DNA from: Microbacterium faecale | GTDB lineage: Bacteria; Actinomycetota; Actinomycetes; Actinomycetales; Microbacteriaceae | DNA: 64,000 bases | NCBI RefSeq assembly: GCF_014640975.1 | Contig: NZ_BMHO01000001.1 | Span: forward strand, 1,560,166 to 1,624,165 | Direction of reading: 5' to 3' | Part shown: positions 1 to 8,446 of the stretch, one piece after another | Position numbering within the stretch: the stretch's first letter is position 1 | Layout: each line of letters starts with the position of its first letter | Translations under genes and position numbers: made by a program | Notes under the pieces: generated by a model | The model's input: the letters and a program-made list of their open reading frames with translations, nothing else | Database searches by the model: none | Told to the model about the DNA's origin: nothing

Positions 1-1132
1 CTTCGGCGAAGATGACGCGGTTGTCGGTGCGGAACCACTCGCGGACGAGGTACAGCTCGTTCATGGGGTCGGCGAGCATGCCGCGACGCCCCTCGTGGAG
101 CTTCGACCAGGGCCCGACGAGCACGACATGCACGTCGGTCTGCGTGTTGTTGAGGATCCGGTCGATCGCGGGGCGCGCGTAGACCGCCGTCTCGGGTGTC
201 ACCTCGGTGACGACCTTGAGGAGCGGCACTTCCCAAATCCTGTTGTCTGCCTTGCGACGGTACCGGGGGATCGCCATACGCTGTGCGAAGTGGACGTCGT
301 TGTGCCAGGCGACCTTGGCCGCGTGGTCCTGGATCGTGCCGCGACCCATGTGCCAGCCGACGGCGTCGTGCGCCGGGATGAACACGGCACCGGCCTGCCA
401 CAGCTGGTAGGCGATCTCGGTGTCCTCCCCGAGGTGCAGGCGGGTGTCCTGGCCGAACGTGCGGTCGTAGACGGCGCGGGTGACGGTCGCGCACGCGCCC
501 ATGTGGGTGGAGTAGTTGCGGCCGTCGGAGTCGTTGAGGTCGTCCGTCTTGCGGTAGATCTCCTTCGACCAGTGCTCGTGGAGCTGCGAGCGGTCGTAGT
601 CGTCGCCGATTGTTCCGGCCTTGACCTTCTCGTAGACCTCTTCGGGCGTGTAGGTCCACTCCTCGATGAAGCCCTTTTCACCGATCGTGGCGGCTTCGGG
701 GATGAAGTGCCCCCACTTGGCGTGCTGGCGCACGTTGTCGCGGAAGAGGATCATGTCCGAGTCGCACCAGTAGATGATGTCGCCGGTGGTGGACGCGATG
801 CCGATGTCGGTGGCGTTCGAGCGGCCCCAGCCGTCACTCACCTCATGGATGCGGATGACGCGGGTGTTCTTGGGGACGAACTCGCCGAGCTCGACCGGCT
901 CCTCGCCGCCACCGTCGTCGAGGACGACGACCTCGAGAAGATCCTCGGGGTAGTCCTGTGCGGCCAGAGAGGCGAGCGTGAACTCGAGGGTCTTCGACTT
1001 GTAGGCCGGGATGATGACGGACACCGACATGGTCGGCTCCCAGTCCTCGGGGAGGGTTCCGTCGAAAACGTCGCGCCACCGGTTGCGGGAAACGACGGTG
1101 GGCGCGCCTGCACGCTCAGCTTCTCGAGTCAC
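1..1132 (-). CDS. GT2 family glycosyltransferase, 3' end beyond the window
   Basis: This is an inverting nucleotide-sugar glycosyltransferase of the GT-A fold, probably cytoplasmic and acting on a surface polysaccharide. Reading leftward from a GTG at 1132, the frame stays open to the window edge (about 377 residues visible). After about 35 residues it shows SVSVIIPAYKSKTLEFTLASL, typical of the GT2 N-terminus, then VVVLDDGG and the acceptor-side motif YWCDSDMI, a DxD-type metal and nucleotide site. HLGEDTEIAYQLW, near residue 230, matches the usual ED motif of the family. The C-terminus is missing because the window ends. No convincing ribosome site precedes the GTG, so an internal ATG about 34 codons in (before SVSVII) is an alternative start. 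It is divergent from the GT4 gene at 1328, and donor and acceptor cannot be told from sequence. The family is sure; the substrate is unknown. Confidence 0.85.
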   Translation of the reverse strand, partial: MTREAERAGAPTVVSRNRWRDVFDGTLPEDWEPTMSVSVIIPAYKSKTLEFTLASLAAQDYPEDLLEVVVLDDGGGEEPVELGEFVPKNTRVIRIHEVSDGWGRSNATDIGIASTTGDIIYWCDSDMILFRDNVRQHAKWGHFIPEAATIGEKGFIEEWTYTPEEVYEKVKAGTIGDDYDRSQLHEHWSKEIYRKTDDLNDSDGRNYSTHMGACATVTRAVYDRTFGQDTRLHLGEDTEIAYQLWQAGAVFIPAHDAVGWHMGRGTIQDHAAKVAWHNDVHFAQRMAIPRYRRKADNRIWEVPLLKVVTEVTPETAVYARPAIDRILNNTQTDVHVVLVGPWSKLHEGRRGMLADPMNELYLVREWFRTDNRVIFAE

Positions 1133-1178
1133 GCGATGAGTCTAAGGGGTGGGCTTGTGCGTTCCTGAAGGCATGCGT

Positions 1179-1211
1179 AACGTCTGCCGACATGCCGGAG
1201 CGGCAGACGTT
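1179..1211. repeat. Perfect 11-bp stem-loop between divergent glycosyltransferase genes
   Basis: AACGTCTGCCG at 1179-1189 is followed, after an 11-base loop, by its exact reverse complement at 1201-1211. It lies in the 195-base gap between the starts of two divergent glycosyltransferase genes, so a terminator role is unlikely. It would sit in the 5' leader of the leftward gene if transcription begins to its right. Nothing else recognisable is present in this gap apart from the -10 hexamer at 1316. Confidence 0.5.
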
Positions 1212-1315
1212 CGTCGTCATCGCGGAACTCCAGTGGAGCGGGTCGACTTGGCTGGGCCGGCTGCGGGCGATCGGGCGCCGGCTCACGCGCTTGCGGCGAG
1301 CGATGAGGCACCCCA

Positions 1316-1321
1316 TAGACT
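1316..1321 (+). promoter_or_regulatory. -10 hexamer of a leaderless promoter for the GT4 gene
   Basis: TAGACT ends 6 bases before the ATG at 1328. The same TANNNT-to-start spacing recurs before many genes in this window, which supports a leaderless transcript and favours ATG 1328 over the GTG one codon upstream. Confidence 0.5.
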
Positions 1322-1327
1322 CGGGTG

Positions 1328-2419
1328 ATGGGCCCTGTGTCACCTGCGCTCGCACCCGAGAAGCGGCGCATCTTCAACTTCCCCGGTTGGCGGGATAACG
1401 CTTATGTCCAACTGCTGCAGGAGGAGGCCGTCGAGCGCGGCTACGAACTGGCCGGACGCCCCGACTTCGACGAGGCGCTGAGGGAGCTCACCTCGCCGGA
1501 ACGCCGCGGTGTCATCCACGTGCAGTGGACGAGCCCCGTCACGGAATGGGCGGTCGATGCGAAGGACGCGCGGCGACGCGCCGATCTCTTCCTCGACGCG
1601 CTCTACAGCGCGAAGCAATGGGGCCGGCGCATCCTCTGGACGTTGCACAACGTGCTGCCTCACGACGTGGTGTATCCGAAGACGGCACTGATGCTGCACG
1701 AGCGGCTCGCCGAGCTCGCGGACGCCATCCACGTGATCTCTCCGGGAACGGTGGAGCTCGCATCTGCGCACTATGCGCTCCCGCCCGAGAAGGTCGTCGG
1801 CATCCCGCACTGCAGCTACGACGGCGTGTACGGTGATGCGCCGACGGATCGCGCGGCGGCGCGCGAGGCGATCGGCGCGCGACCGGACGGCACGGCGGCG
1901 ATGTTCTTCGGGTGGATCCGGCCGTACAAGGGACTCGAGCACCTCGCGCGGGCGGCGGAGATCGCCGTAGGGCAGGGGGCCGAGATCGAGGTCCTGCTCG
2001 CGGGACGCCCGCAGGGCGCGGTGGACGGGATCCTCGCGGACCTCGAAGCGGGACCTGTGCGCGTCACGACCCACCTGCAGCGCGTCGCGGACGAGGACGT
2101 CCCGACATGGTTCACGGCGGCCGACGTGCTCGTGCTGCCGTACCGGGCGATCCTGAACTCGGGGAACATGTTCCTCGCGGCGACCTACGGGCTGCCGATC
2201 ATCCTTCCCGATGCGCCGCACCTCGTCGCGGAGTTCGGCGAGGAGGCGTGGATCCGATTCTTCGACCACGAGAGGCCGGCGGAGTCGATCGCGGAGCTCC
2301 TCGCGGATGGCTGGTTCCATCAGGAGGAGGCGCGAGCTGCGGCGCGTGCATTCGCGGATGCACGGCCGCCTCGAGCGATGGCGGAGGCGTACGCCGACCT
2401 CGTCGAGCGGCTTTCCTGA
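1328..2419 (+). CDS. GT4-like glycosyltransferase
   Basis: This encodes 363 residues of a GT-B fold retaining glycosyltransferase. The N-terminal half binds an acceptor (KRRIFNFPGWRDNAYVQLL, then HVQWTSP and ILWTLHNVLPHD). The C-terminal half has the nucleotide-sugar features FFGWIRPYKGLEHL, DVLVLPYRAILNSGNMFLAATYGLPII and a conserved acidic end region. HNVLPH resembles GumK/GumH-type and other actinobacterial GT4 enzymes. A TAGACT hexamer six bases upstream supports the ATG start; a GTG directly before it is possible. The gene lies in a glycosyltransferase group with the divergent GT2 and the following GT2, so it probably builds a surface glycan. The sugar donor is not deducible. GT-B assignment is confident; exact activity is not. 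Confidence 0.85.
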   Translation: MGPVSPALAPEKRRIFNFPGWRDNAYVQLLQEEAVERGYELAGRPDFDEALRELTSPERRGVIHVQWTSPVTEWAVDAKDARRRADLFLDALYSAKQWGRRILWTLHNVLPHDVVYPKTALMLHERLAELADAIHVISPGTVELASAHYALPPEKVVGIPHCSYDGVYGDAPTDRAAAREAIGARPDGTAAMFFGWIRPYKGLEHLARAAEIAVGQGAEIEVLLAGRPQGAVDGILADLEAGPVRVTTHLQRVADEDVPTWFTAADVLVLPYRAILNSGNMFLAATYGLPIILPDAPHLVAEFGEEAWIRFFDHERPAESIAELLADGWFHQEEARAAARAFADARPPRAMAEAYADLVERLS

Positions 2420-2480
2420 ACATCACAACGTGGCCGGGTAGCCTGTCCACGCCCGATGAAGGAACTCGAGAGGGAATCGG

Positions 2481-4262
2481 ATGCGACGAATCCGCCGTGA
2501 CGCCGACGTGAACGACGTGGCGAGGCGACTGGACGGACCCGAAGACGTCGCTCGCGCGATCGGCATCGAGACGGATCCGCTGCCGCGCCTCGCGCTCGAC
2601 CTCCCGGACGCCCACCTGCTGCGTCACGTCGCACTGCCGCGGGATCCGGCGCAGAAGACCTTCGAGCTGCGGGTGCGATTCGACCACTGGGAGGCGCCGG
2701 TTCCGCGCTGGCGCGGCCGGCTCGGGCAGGTGCGCGGCCTCACCGGGTATGACCTCGAAATCGGCACGCCGCGCGGCGGGGCGACGGCGACGGTGCGGGT
2801 GAGTGAGCCGACGCCCGTGCACGAGATCGCGAACGCGCTGATTCCGGTCTTCCTGCCCGACACGCCCTTCGCGGGTGCGGGCTTCCCGCTGGTCGCGCTC
2901 GCCGCCGGGGCGGGCGACGCGGCGCTGCCGCTCCTCCCGACGCGATCCGTGCCGCCGGTCGAGCCGATGGTCGACCGCCTGCAGGGCGTCGGCCTCAAGC
3001 GCGCGGATGTGCTGATCGGCGGGGCGGTGCGGTTGGCGGATGAGCTGGCGGCACACCACGTGTCGACGTCGGACGCGACATACGGCCAGCCGCGCACCGA
3101 ACTGCCTGCGATCGATCTGGCGGTGCACAACCCGATCGGGCGCGAGCTGTTGTTCAAGCCGTCGCGGCCGGAGCGGCGGATGACCGTGACCGGCAATCGC
3201 GGAATCATCGCGGCCGTCGAGGTGGGGATGGGTGCGCCGATCGAGTTCGACGTGCGCCGCCCGCTGGACGCGGCGATCGTCCGCGAACTACGCCGCGTGG
3301 AGAGCATCGACCTGTCGGGGCTGCGCGACCTGCCCGAGGGTCTCGCCGCGCGGTTCGCGGAGATCGCGGCGACCGACACGATCCTGCACTCACTGCCGGC
3401 CGCGGTGGACGTTCCTGCGGAGGCGCTCGCTCCAGCCCTGACGAACGTGATCCGGCGGCCGTACCGACAGCAGATGGGGCTGGAGCGCGAGCTGCGTCAG
3501 GTCGAGGCGCGGCGGATCGCCATGCACGAGCACGGCGGCTTCTTTCGGCTCGCATCGAGCGTGGAGCAGCTCACGGGCACGCGCTACTCGCCGCGCGTCA
3601 GCGTGATCCTGTCGACGATGCGCAGCGAGCTCGTTCCCGGTGTGCTCGAGATGATGGCCAGGCAGACGTACGCGCACGTCGAGGTCATCGTCGTGCTGCA
3701 CGGTGTGCCGGCGCCGTCGCTCGACGGTGTCGACCTGACGGGGCTCGACTACACGCTCGTGGAGGTTCCGGCGACGGTGCTGTTCGGCGGAGCACTGGCG
3801 GAGGGCGTGCGACGGTCGTCGGGAGACCTCATCACGAAGCTCGACGACGACGACTGGTACAGCGAGCATCACGTCTCGGACCTCGTGCTCGCCCACCTGT
3901 ATTCGCGTGCGGACATCGTTGGAAAGACGACGGAGTATCTCTTCTTCGAAGAGGTCGGTCAGACGGTGCACCGCACCTTCGCCACGGAGCGCTATCACGA
4001 CCAGCTCGCGGGCGGGGCGATGCTGATGTCGCGGGCGGCGTTCGACGCGCTCGGCGGATGGCGCCCGACGCCCAACTCGACGGACCGCTCGGTGCTGATC
4101 CGGGTGGAGACGCAGGGCGGGGTCGGTTACCGTACGCAGAGCCTCGGCTACATGTACATCCGGCACGCGTCGAAGCACACGTGGGAGCGCACCGCCTCGC
4201 AGCTCGTGCAGGGCTCCTTCGAGCAGTGGCGCGGGTGGCGCTCACCCGAAGTGGGGTACTGA
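2481..4262 (+). CDS. Large GT2 family glycosyltransferase with N-terminal extension
   Basis: The product is 593 residues. Residues 1 to about 370 form an extension without a recognisable catalytic motif. The GT2 domain starts near residue 373 (RVSVILSTMRSELVPGVLEMMARQTY) and contains the acidic cluster KLDDDDWYSEHH, equivalent to the metal-binding DxD, and LAGGAMLMSRAAFDALGGWRP, a common acceptor-loop pattern. The C-terminus carries YIRHASKHTWERT. The enzyme is predicted to be cytoplasmic and to transfer a sugar to a surface polymer or glycolipid. The start ATG has a purine-rich site (GAGAGGGA) upstream. It follows the GT4 gene by 61 bases in the same direction and is probably co-transcribed. 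The extension may bind the acceptor or a partner; that is inference. Confidence 0.82.
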   Translation: MRRIRRDADVNDVARRLDGPEDVARAIGIETDPLPRLALDLPDAHLLRHVALPRDPAQKTFELRVRFDHWEAPVPRWRGRLGQVRGLTGYDLEIGTPRGGATATVRVSEPTPVHEIANALIPVFLPDTPFAGAGFPLVALAAGAGDAALPLLPTRSVPPVEPMVDRLQGVGLKRADVLIGGAVRLADELAAHHVSTSDATYGQPRTELPAIDLAVHNPIGRELLFKPSRPERRMTVTGNRGIIAAVEVGMGAPIEFDVRRPLDAAIVRELRRVESIDLSGLRDLPEGLAARFAEIAATDTILHSLPAAVDVPAEALAPALTNVIRRPYRQQMGLERELRQVEARRIAMHEHGGFFRLASSVEQLTGTRYSPRVSVILSTMRSELVPGVLEMMARQTYAHVEVIVVLHGVPAPSLDGVDLTGLDYTLVEVPATVLFGGALAEGVRRSSGDLITKLDDDDWYSEHHVSDLVLAHLYSRADIVGKTTEYLFFEEVGQTVHRTFATERYHDQLAGGAMLMSRAAFDALGGWRPTPNSTDRSVLIRVETQGGVGYRTQSLGYMYIRHASKHTWERTASQLVQGSFEQWRGWRSPEVGY

Positions 4263-4341
4263 GCAGGCGGATCCCGCAGCAGCTCTGTGCGGGGCGCGGT
4301 CAGGGGTGCGCCCAACGCTCACGCGCGACATACTGGACGCC

Positions 4342-4752
4342 ATGCAGCGGATTCGCGGAGCGGTGGCCCTCGCCGTACTCGGGCTCGGCGCGCTGACGCT
4401 CGCGGGCTGCGCGGGGTCGATGGGCGGCTTCAGCGACCTCGACGCGGATCGCGAGGCGCAGGACGAGCTTCCGGCGCTCGACGAGGTCGCGCTCGCGTCC
4501 GTCGACGCTCAGACCAGCCGATACGTCGGCGAATACAAGGGGACATCGCTGTGGCTCGTCGAAGGGCGCGCAGACTCGCCTGTGTGCTTGGTCGCCGCCA
4601 GTGACGATTCCGAGTGGACCATGGCCTGCGGCTCGGGCGCCGGACTGACGACGAGCGGCGCCCTCGGTCGTTTCACGGTGGTGCCGGACAACCTTCCCGC
4701 GCCCCACGAGGCGACCGCGATTTCGGAGAACGTGTACGCCCTCGGCGGGTGA
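4342..4752 (+). CDS. Small predicted lipoprotein
   Basis: This is a 136-residue protein of unknown function. A basic N-terminus (MQRIRG), a hydrophobic stretch and the lipobox LTLAGC (Cys23) predict export and lipid anchoring on the outer face of the membrane. The mature part has CLVAASDDSEWTMACGSG, with two cysteines that could form a disulfide, and the pattern of short beta strands seen in small actinobacterial secreted domains. An in-frame GTG upstream at 4306 would give 12 extra residues before the signal peptide, so ATG 4342 is preferred. It ends convergently with the degraded HNH gene 118 bases away; that gap contains only a short palindrome (4801-4815). No family name can be given. Confidence 0.75.
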   Translation: MQRIRGAVALAVLGLGALTLAGCAGSMGGFSDLDADREAQDELPALDEVALASVDAQTSRYVGEYKGTSLWLVEGRADSPVCLVAASDDSEWTMACGSGAGLTTSGALGRFTVVPDNLPAPHEATAISENVYALGG

Positions 4753-4870
4753 ACGGTATGAGCGCCAGGCGCGCGCAGCGAGCGCGGCGCGGGCGGGCGC
4801 GGTCGATGATCGACCTCAGCAGGAGTCCGATGGTCAGAGCGTGACGGCGTGCGACGGTCGTCGGGCCGCA

Positions 4871-6124
4871 TCACCACCCTTCCTTCCGGTCCGAATTGTC
4901 GTCCGCGCGCTCGGCTGCCCGCGCGCGGGCAACCGCGTCGTTGCGGGCGTCGCGGTCCTGGACGATGCGTCGTTCGTGCGCGGACCGCTCGTCGGCACGG
5001 CGCTTCGCCTCCAGCGACTCGACGTGTGCGCGGAAGTCACCCCGATTCTCTGGTGGGTCGCCGTCTCGTGCCCATTCGGGGCGGTCGTCGTCTCTTGTCG
5101 GTGACGGTGCCGGCTGAAAGAACACGCGGCTCGCCGGTTCGTCGCGATGCGTGCGGCCGGCCGGGCTCGTCCATTCGATGACGCCGTCGGCGAGTTGGCG
5201 TAGGGTCCACCCCGAGCCGTGCTTCATCATGTGGTGTCCCTCGCAGAGCGCCGCGAGGTTCGATTGCGCCGTCTGACCACCGCGCGCATAGTCGTGCGAG
5301 TGATCGATGTCGCTCTTGCGCGCGGGCACAGTGCACCCCGGGAACCTGCAGGTCATATCCCGTCCGATCAGCGCGCGCCGTTGCGCCGCGGATGGTCGGT
5401 AATGGTCGACGCGTTCAATGGTGCCCGAGTCGGGGCGATAGAACAGCCGTTCCCAACCAGCCGCGCTGCCCGCGACGATCCGAGCGGTGTTGGGTGAGAC
5501 GAGACCGCCCTCATCGATCCAGCTCGTGCCGTCGTCGGGATCGATCATCTGGTCGACCGGAATCGTCACCTGCACCGTCGCCTGCACATCCGCGAGCGTG
5601 GCGCCCGTGCCCGAGGCGTGAAGGTCGTGGCCCGTCGGCTCCGCCGACAGAAGGATGTCCGTGAGGATGTCGACGCGCAGCTGATCCAGCGTGCGCAGGT
5701 CGGTCGCAGCAGCAGGCGCCGCGTCGTCGACCGCGTGCCCGCCTTCGCGGTCGTGCGCACGTCGCGCGCGTCGTCGGTCGGCCGTCACGATCTTCGCCAT
5801 CTCGGTGGCGCGGTCGTACAGGGCGCGCCCCTCGAAGGTGGGGAGATAGATGACCAGGTCGCTCATGCCGTCGTCGCGCTCGGTCAGCGTGACGAAACGA
5901 CGTGCGCGCTCCCGCTCGTGACGCTGACGTAGTGAGAGCGGCGCGAGCTCGGCGGCCTGTTTCTTCACGATGCGCTTCAGATCCCCCGGTGTGCTCTGCT
6001 CCGCGAACGGGACCGCCGCCTGATCGAGGGACGCGCGCGCGTCCGGCGTGAGCGGCCCGCCCGCGTCGACGACAGCACGTGCGTGCCGCACGGAGATTCG
6101 CCCGTCACAGAGCGCGTCGTGCAT
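4871..6124 (-). pseudogene. DUF222/HNH endonuclease gene, 5'-truncated
   Basis: The visible 417 residues contain the C-terminal part of a DUF222 region (DGRISVRHARAVVDAGGPLT, GDLKRIVKKQAAEL, DDGMSDLVIYLPT) and a complete HNH nuclease module (TCRFPGCTVPARKSDIDHSHDYARGGQT, NLAALCEGHHMMKH). These proteins belong to the multicopy 13E12-repeat type family of actinobacteria; their cellular role is poorly defined. The first ATG (6124) lies inside the DUF222 domain. Homology-like sequence continues in frame upstream (EQFVDSYPR) until about 6143-6150, where it stops without a start codon. On the other side of that point the reading becomes an ABC ATPase on the opposite strand that also lacks its beginning. 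It is therefore a remnant, although an internal start could still yield a protein with an intact HNH. Confidence 0.8.
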
Positions 6125-6152
6125 CCGGGGGTAGGAGTCGACGAACTGCTCG

Positions 6153-6560
6153 GTCGGCCTCGAGAGCCAGCGGCGTCACTATCCGCATCAGCTGTCCGGC
6201 GGCCAGAAGCAGCGCGTGGCGATCGCGCGGGCGGTCGCGCTGGATCCGGCTCTGCTGATCGCCGACGAGCCGACGAGCGCGCTGGACGTGTCCGTGCAGG
6301 CGCAGGTTCTCGAGGTGTTCCGCGACTTGCAGGAGCGACTGGGGTTCGCCTGCCTGTTCATCAGCCATGACCTCGCGGTGATCGACGAGCTGTGCGACGA
6401 CGTCTCCGTGCTGCACTTTGGACGCGTGGTGGAGACGGGCACGCGCGAGCGCGTGCTGCGGGATCCCGAGGACGATTACACGCGCCGTCTCCTCGCGGCC
6501 GCTCCGGTGCCGGATCCGATCGTGCAACGGGAGAGACGCGCGGCGCGCATTGCGGGATGA
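6153..6560 (+). pseudogene. C-terminal fragment of a peptide/opine-type ABC transporter ATPase
   Basis: The frame reads VGLESQRRHYPHQLSGGQKQ, RVAIARAVALDPALLIADEPTSALD and CLFISHDLAVIDELCDD, that is the ABC signature, Walker B, D-loop and H-loop in order, then a C-terminal tail typical of DppF/OppF-like ATPases (GRVVETGTRERVLRDPEDDYTRRLLAA). Walker A and the whole first half of the domain are absent, and the open frame begins at a TAG at 6132 with no start codon before GTG 6216. VGL at 6153 is the first recognisable family sequence. Without Walker A the fragment cannot hydrolyse ATP. It meets the truncated HNH gene head to head, which points to one deletion that removed both 5' ends. No permease or binding-protein gene of this system is nearby. 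Confidence 0.85.
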
Positions 6561-6608
6561 TCGTCGAGCGCGGCCGGTTCGCCGCCGCTCGGACGACAGG
6601 AGGACGAC

Positions 6609-7769
6609 ATGACCATCGACGACGCGATCCGCCCGTTCGAGCTGAAGGTCGACGAGGCGCGGGTCGCGGATCTGCGCGACCGGCTCGCCCGGGCGCGTCT
6701 TCCGGAGCGCGAGACGGTCAGCGTCGGCGACGCTTCCTCGGATGCCGACTGGAGTCAGGGCGTCCCGCGCGCCTACCTGACGGAACTCGCCGAGTACTGG
6801 GCGACGCAGTACGACTGGCGAAGACTCGAGGACGAGTTCAACGCTCATGACCCGGCCGTCACGCGCATCGACGGCGTGGACATCGTCTTCCTCCACGTCC
6901 GCTCATCGCACGCCGATGCCGTGCCGCTCGTGCTCACCCATGGCTGGCCGAGTTCGGTGATCGAGCCGCTGGAGGTCGCGCGTGCGTTCGCTGAACCCAA
7001 CGACCCTGAGGCGCCGGCGTTCCACGTCGTCGCGCCCGCGTTACCGGGTTTCGGTCCGAGCGGAAAGCCCGTGGAGACGGGGTGGTCAGTCGATCGGACC
7101 GCCGATGCGTGGTCCGTGCTGATGTCGCGGCTCGGCTACGAACGGTTCGTCGCCGCGGGTGGGGACTGGGGCGGTCGGGTGACGGCTGCGCTGGCCGTGC
7201 GCCACCCCGATCGCGTCGCGGCGATCCACTCCTTCACCCCCTACGTCGAGGTGCCGCCCGAGGACGGTGATCTCGACGAGCGCGAAGCCGCCAATCTGGC
7301 GGAAACTCGGGCGTTCTGGCAGCGGGGCGGGGGATACTCTCTCGAGCAATCGACGCGTCCGCAGACGCTCGCGTACGCGCTGACCGATTCCCCGATCGGC
7401 CAGCTCGCCTGGATCGTCGAGAAGTTCCACGGGTGGACCGACAACGACGGCCGCCCCGAGGACATCGTGGCACGCGACCGTATCCTTGACACGGTGTCGC
7501 TCTACTGGTTCACCGCGTCGGCGGGATCGTCGGCACGGTTCTACTGGGAGAACTTCCCACCCGACAACCGCGCCCCCATTGAGGTGCCGTCGGCGGTGAC
7601 GGTGTTCGCTCGGGAGATCGAGCGCCTGCCTCGCGCATGGGTCGAGCGGCGGTTCCGCGACCTGCGCGTGTGGAGTTACGCGCCGCGCGGCGGTCATTTC
7701 CCCATGCTGGAGGTGCCGGGCGACTACGTCGCCGAAGTGCGCCGCGCATTCTGCGCGATGCTCTCGTAA
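6609..7769 (+). CDS. Epoxide hydrolase-like alpha/beta hydrolase
   Basis: This is a 386-residue protein of the microsomal-type epoxide hydrolase family, which opens epoxides to diols through an ester intermediate. The N-terminal EHN domain (residues 1-100, IRPFELKVDEARVADLRDRLARARLP) is followed by the alpha/beta fold. Key residues are the oxyanion HGWP motif (111-114), the nucleophile Asp186 in GGDWGG and the catalytic His363 in GGHFPMLEVP. Tyrosines in the cap would supply the proton donors. The ATG is preceded by AGGAGG at a good distance. It follows the ABC fragment by 48 bases and may be read from whatever promoter survived there. The natural substrate is unknown, and actinobacterial members are often annotated only by homology. 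Confidence 0.88.
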   Translation: MTIDDAIRPFELKVDEARVADLRDRLARARLPERETVSVGDASSDADWSQGVPRAYLTELAEYWATQYDWRRLEDEFNAHDPAVTRIDGVDIVFLHVRSSHADAVPLVLTHGWPSSVIEPLEVARAFAEPNDPEAPAFHVVAPALPGFGPSGKPVETGWSVDRTADAWSVLMSRLGYERFVAAGGDWGGRVTAALAVRHPDRVAAIHSFTPYVEVPPEDGDLDEREAANLAETRAFWQRGGGYSLEQSTRPQTLAYALTDSPIGQLAWIVEKFHGWTDNDGRPEDIVARDRILDTVSLYWFTASAGSSARFYWENFPPDNRAPIEVPSAVTVFAREIERLPRAWVERRFRDLRVWSYAPRGGHFPMLEVPGDYVAEVRRAFCAMLS

Positions 7770-7860
7770 CGACCTCCCTTGCGTTCGCCACGCGCCTTGA
7801 GGAGCGCGCGCTCGAGCGGCGCGCGGCGACCAGCGCCCGTCATCCGCTACCGTCGAGGGC

Positions 7861-8352
7861 ATGACCTGGCGCGACGACCGTATCGGATCCGCCGTGCGCG
7901 GGGAGAACCCCACGGTGCTCGCCGAGCTTCGCGGCGGCTACGCCGTCATCGGCGACGTCCAGTTCCTGCCCGGCTACTGCGTGCTCCTCGGCAAGGATCC
8001 GCACGCGACGGCGCTCGCGGAGATGCCGCGCGCCGATCGCGTGCAGTTCCTCGCCGACGCCGATCTGCTCGCCGCGGCCGTCGAACGCGCGTGCCGTGAG
8101 GCGGATCCGCGCTTTCGGCGCACCAACATCGACGTCCTCGGCAACCACGACGCCTTCGTGCACGCCCATATTTGGCCGCGTTACGAGTGGGAGGCGCCGG
8201 AGCTCGTGCGCCGTCCGGTGTGGCTCTACGATCCTGCGAACTGGCGCGACCCCGCGACCGCCCTCGATGCGCGGCACGACGCGCTCCGCGCGAGCATCGC
8301 ACGTCACCTCAGAGCGCTCGCGGCCGCCGACGCCGTGCGGATCCGCGCCTGA
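7861..8352 (+). CDS. HIT-like protein
   Basis: This encodes 163 residues. The region DVLGNHDAFVHAHIWPRYEWE contains HAHIWPR, a shortened form of the histidine triad in which His-x-His is kept and the third His is replaced. Such proteins hydrolyse or bind nucleotide phosphates (for example ApnA-type substrates). The earlier part (GYAVIGDVQFLPGYCVLLGKDPHATAL) matches the HIT beta-sheet. A TACCGT hexamer at 7848-7853, seven bases before the ATG, suggests a leaderless transcript. It is convergent with the acyltransferase gene, and the 54-base hairpin at 8366 lies just after its stop. The missing third histidine makes the catalytic class uncertain. Confidence 0.75.
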   Translation: MTWRDDRIGSAVRGENPTVLAELRGGYAVIGDVQFLPGYCVLLGKDPHATALAEMPRADRVQFLADADLLAAAVERACREADPRFRRTNIDVLGNHDAFVHAHIWPRYEWEAPELVRRPVWLYDPANWRDPATALDARHDALRASIARHLRALAAADAVRIRA

Positions 8353-8365
8353 GCGTGCCCCGCTC

Positions 8366-8419
8366 CGCGAGTGCCCCGTCGCCCTGTTGCGCGCCGAAAA
8401 GGGCGCGAACGCACTCGCG
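8366..8419. repeat. 54-base hairpin element, copy 1
   Basis: The outer stem CGCGAGTGC/GCACTCGCG (9 bp) and an inner stem GCCCT/AGGGC (5 bp) are separated by two 6-base internal-loop strands and closed by a 14-base loop containing CGCCG. A second copy with the same arm sequences, the same segment lengths and a related loop lies at 24853-24906. This copy sits between two convergent genes. It could terminate transcription in both directions, although no T-tract follows, or be a dispersed repeat. Confidence 0.75.
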
Positions 8420-8446
8420 AGGCGCCCGCTGGCGTCATCGCGCCGC

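Noticed and set aside
95..1168. Open frame of 357 codons on the plus strand opposite the first glycosyltransferase
   Set aside because: It is antisense to a GT2 gene with clear motifs; long antisense frames are expected at this GC content and its protein matches nothing recognisable.
1192..1398. Possible 68-codon gene between the first two glycosyltransferases
   Set aside because: It overlaps the start of the GT4 gene in another frame, has no ribosome site and includes one arm of the stem-loop.
4801..4815. Palindrome GGTCGATGATCGACC in the gap before the HNH remnant
   Set aside because: Seven-base arms with a one-base centre are common by chance in this composition, and it lies between convergent genes.
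7770..7860. GC-rich symmetric stretch around CGCTCGAGCG after the epoxide hydrolase gene
   Set aside because: The arms are short and off-centre, so no convincing hairpin or operator can be claimed.
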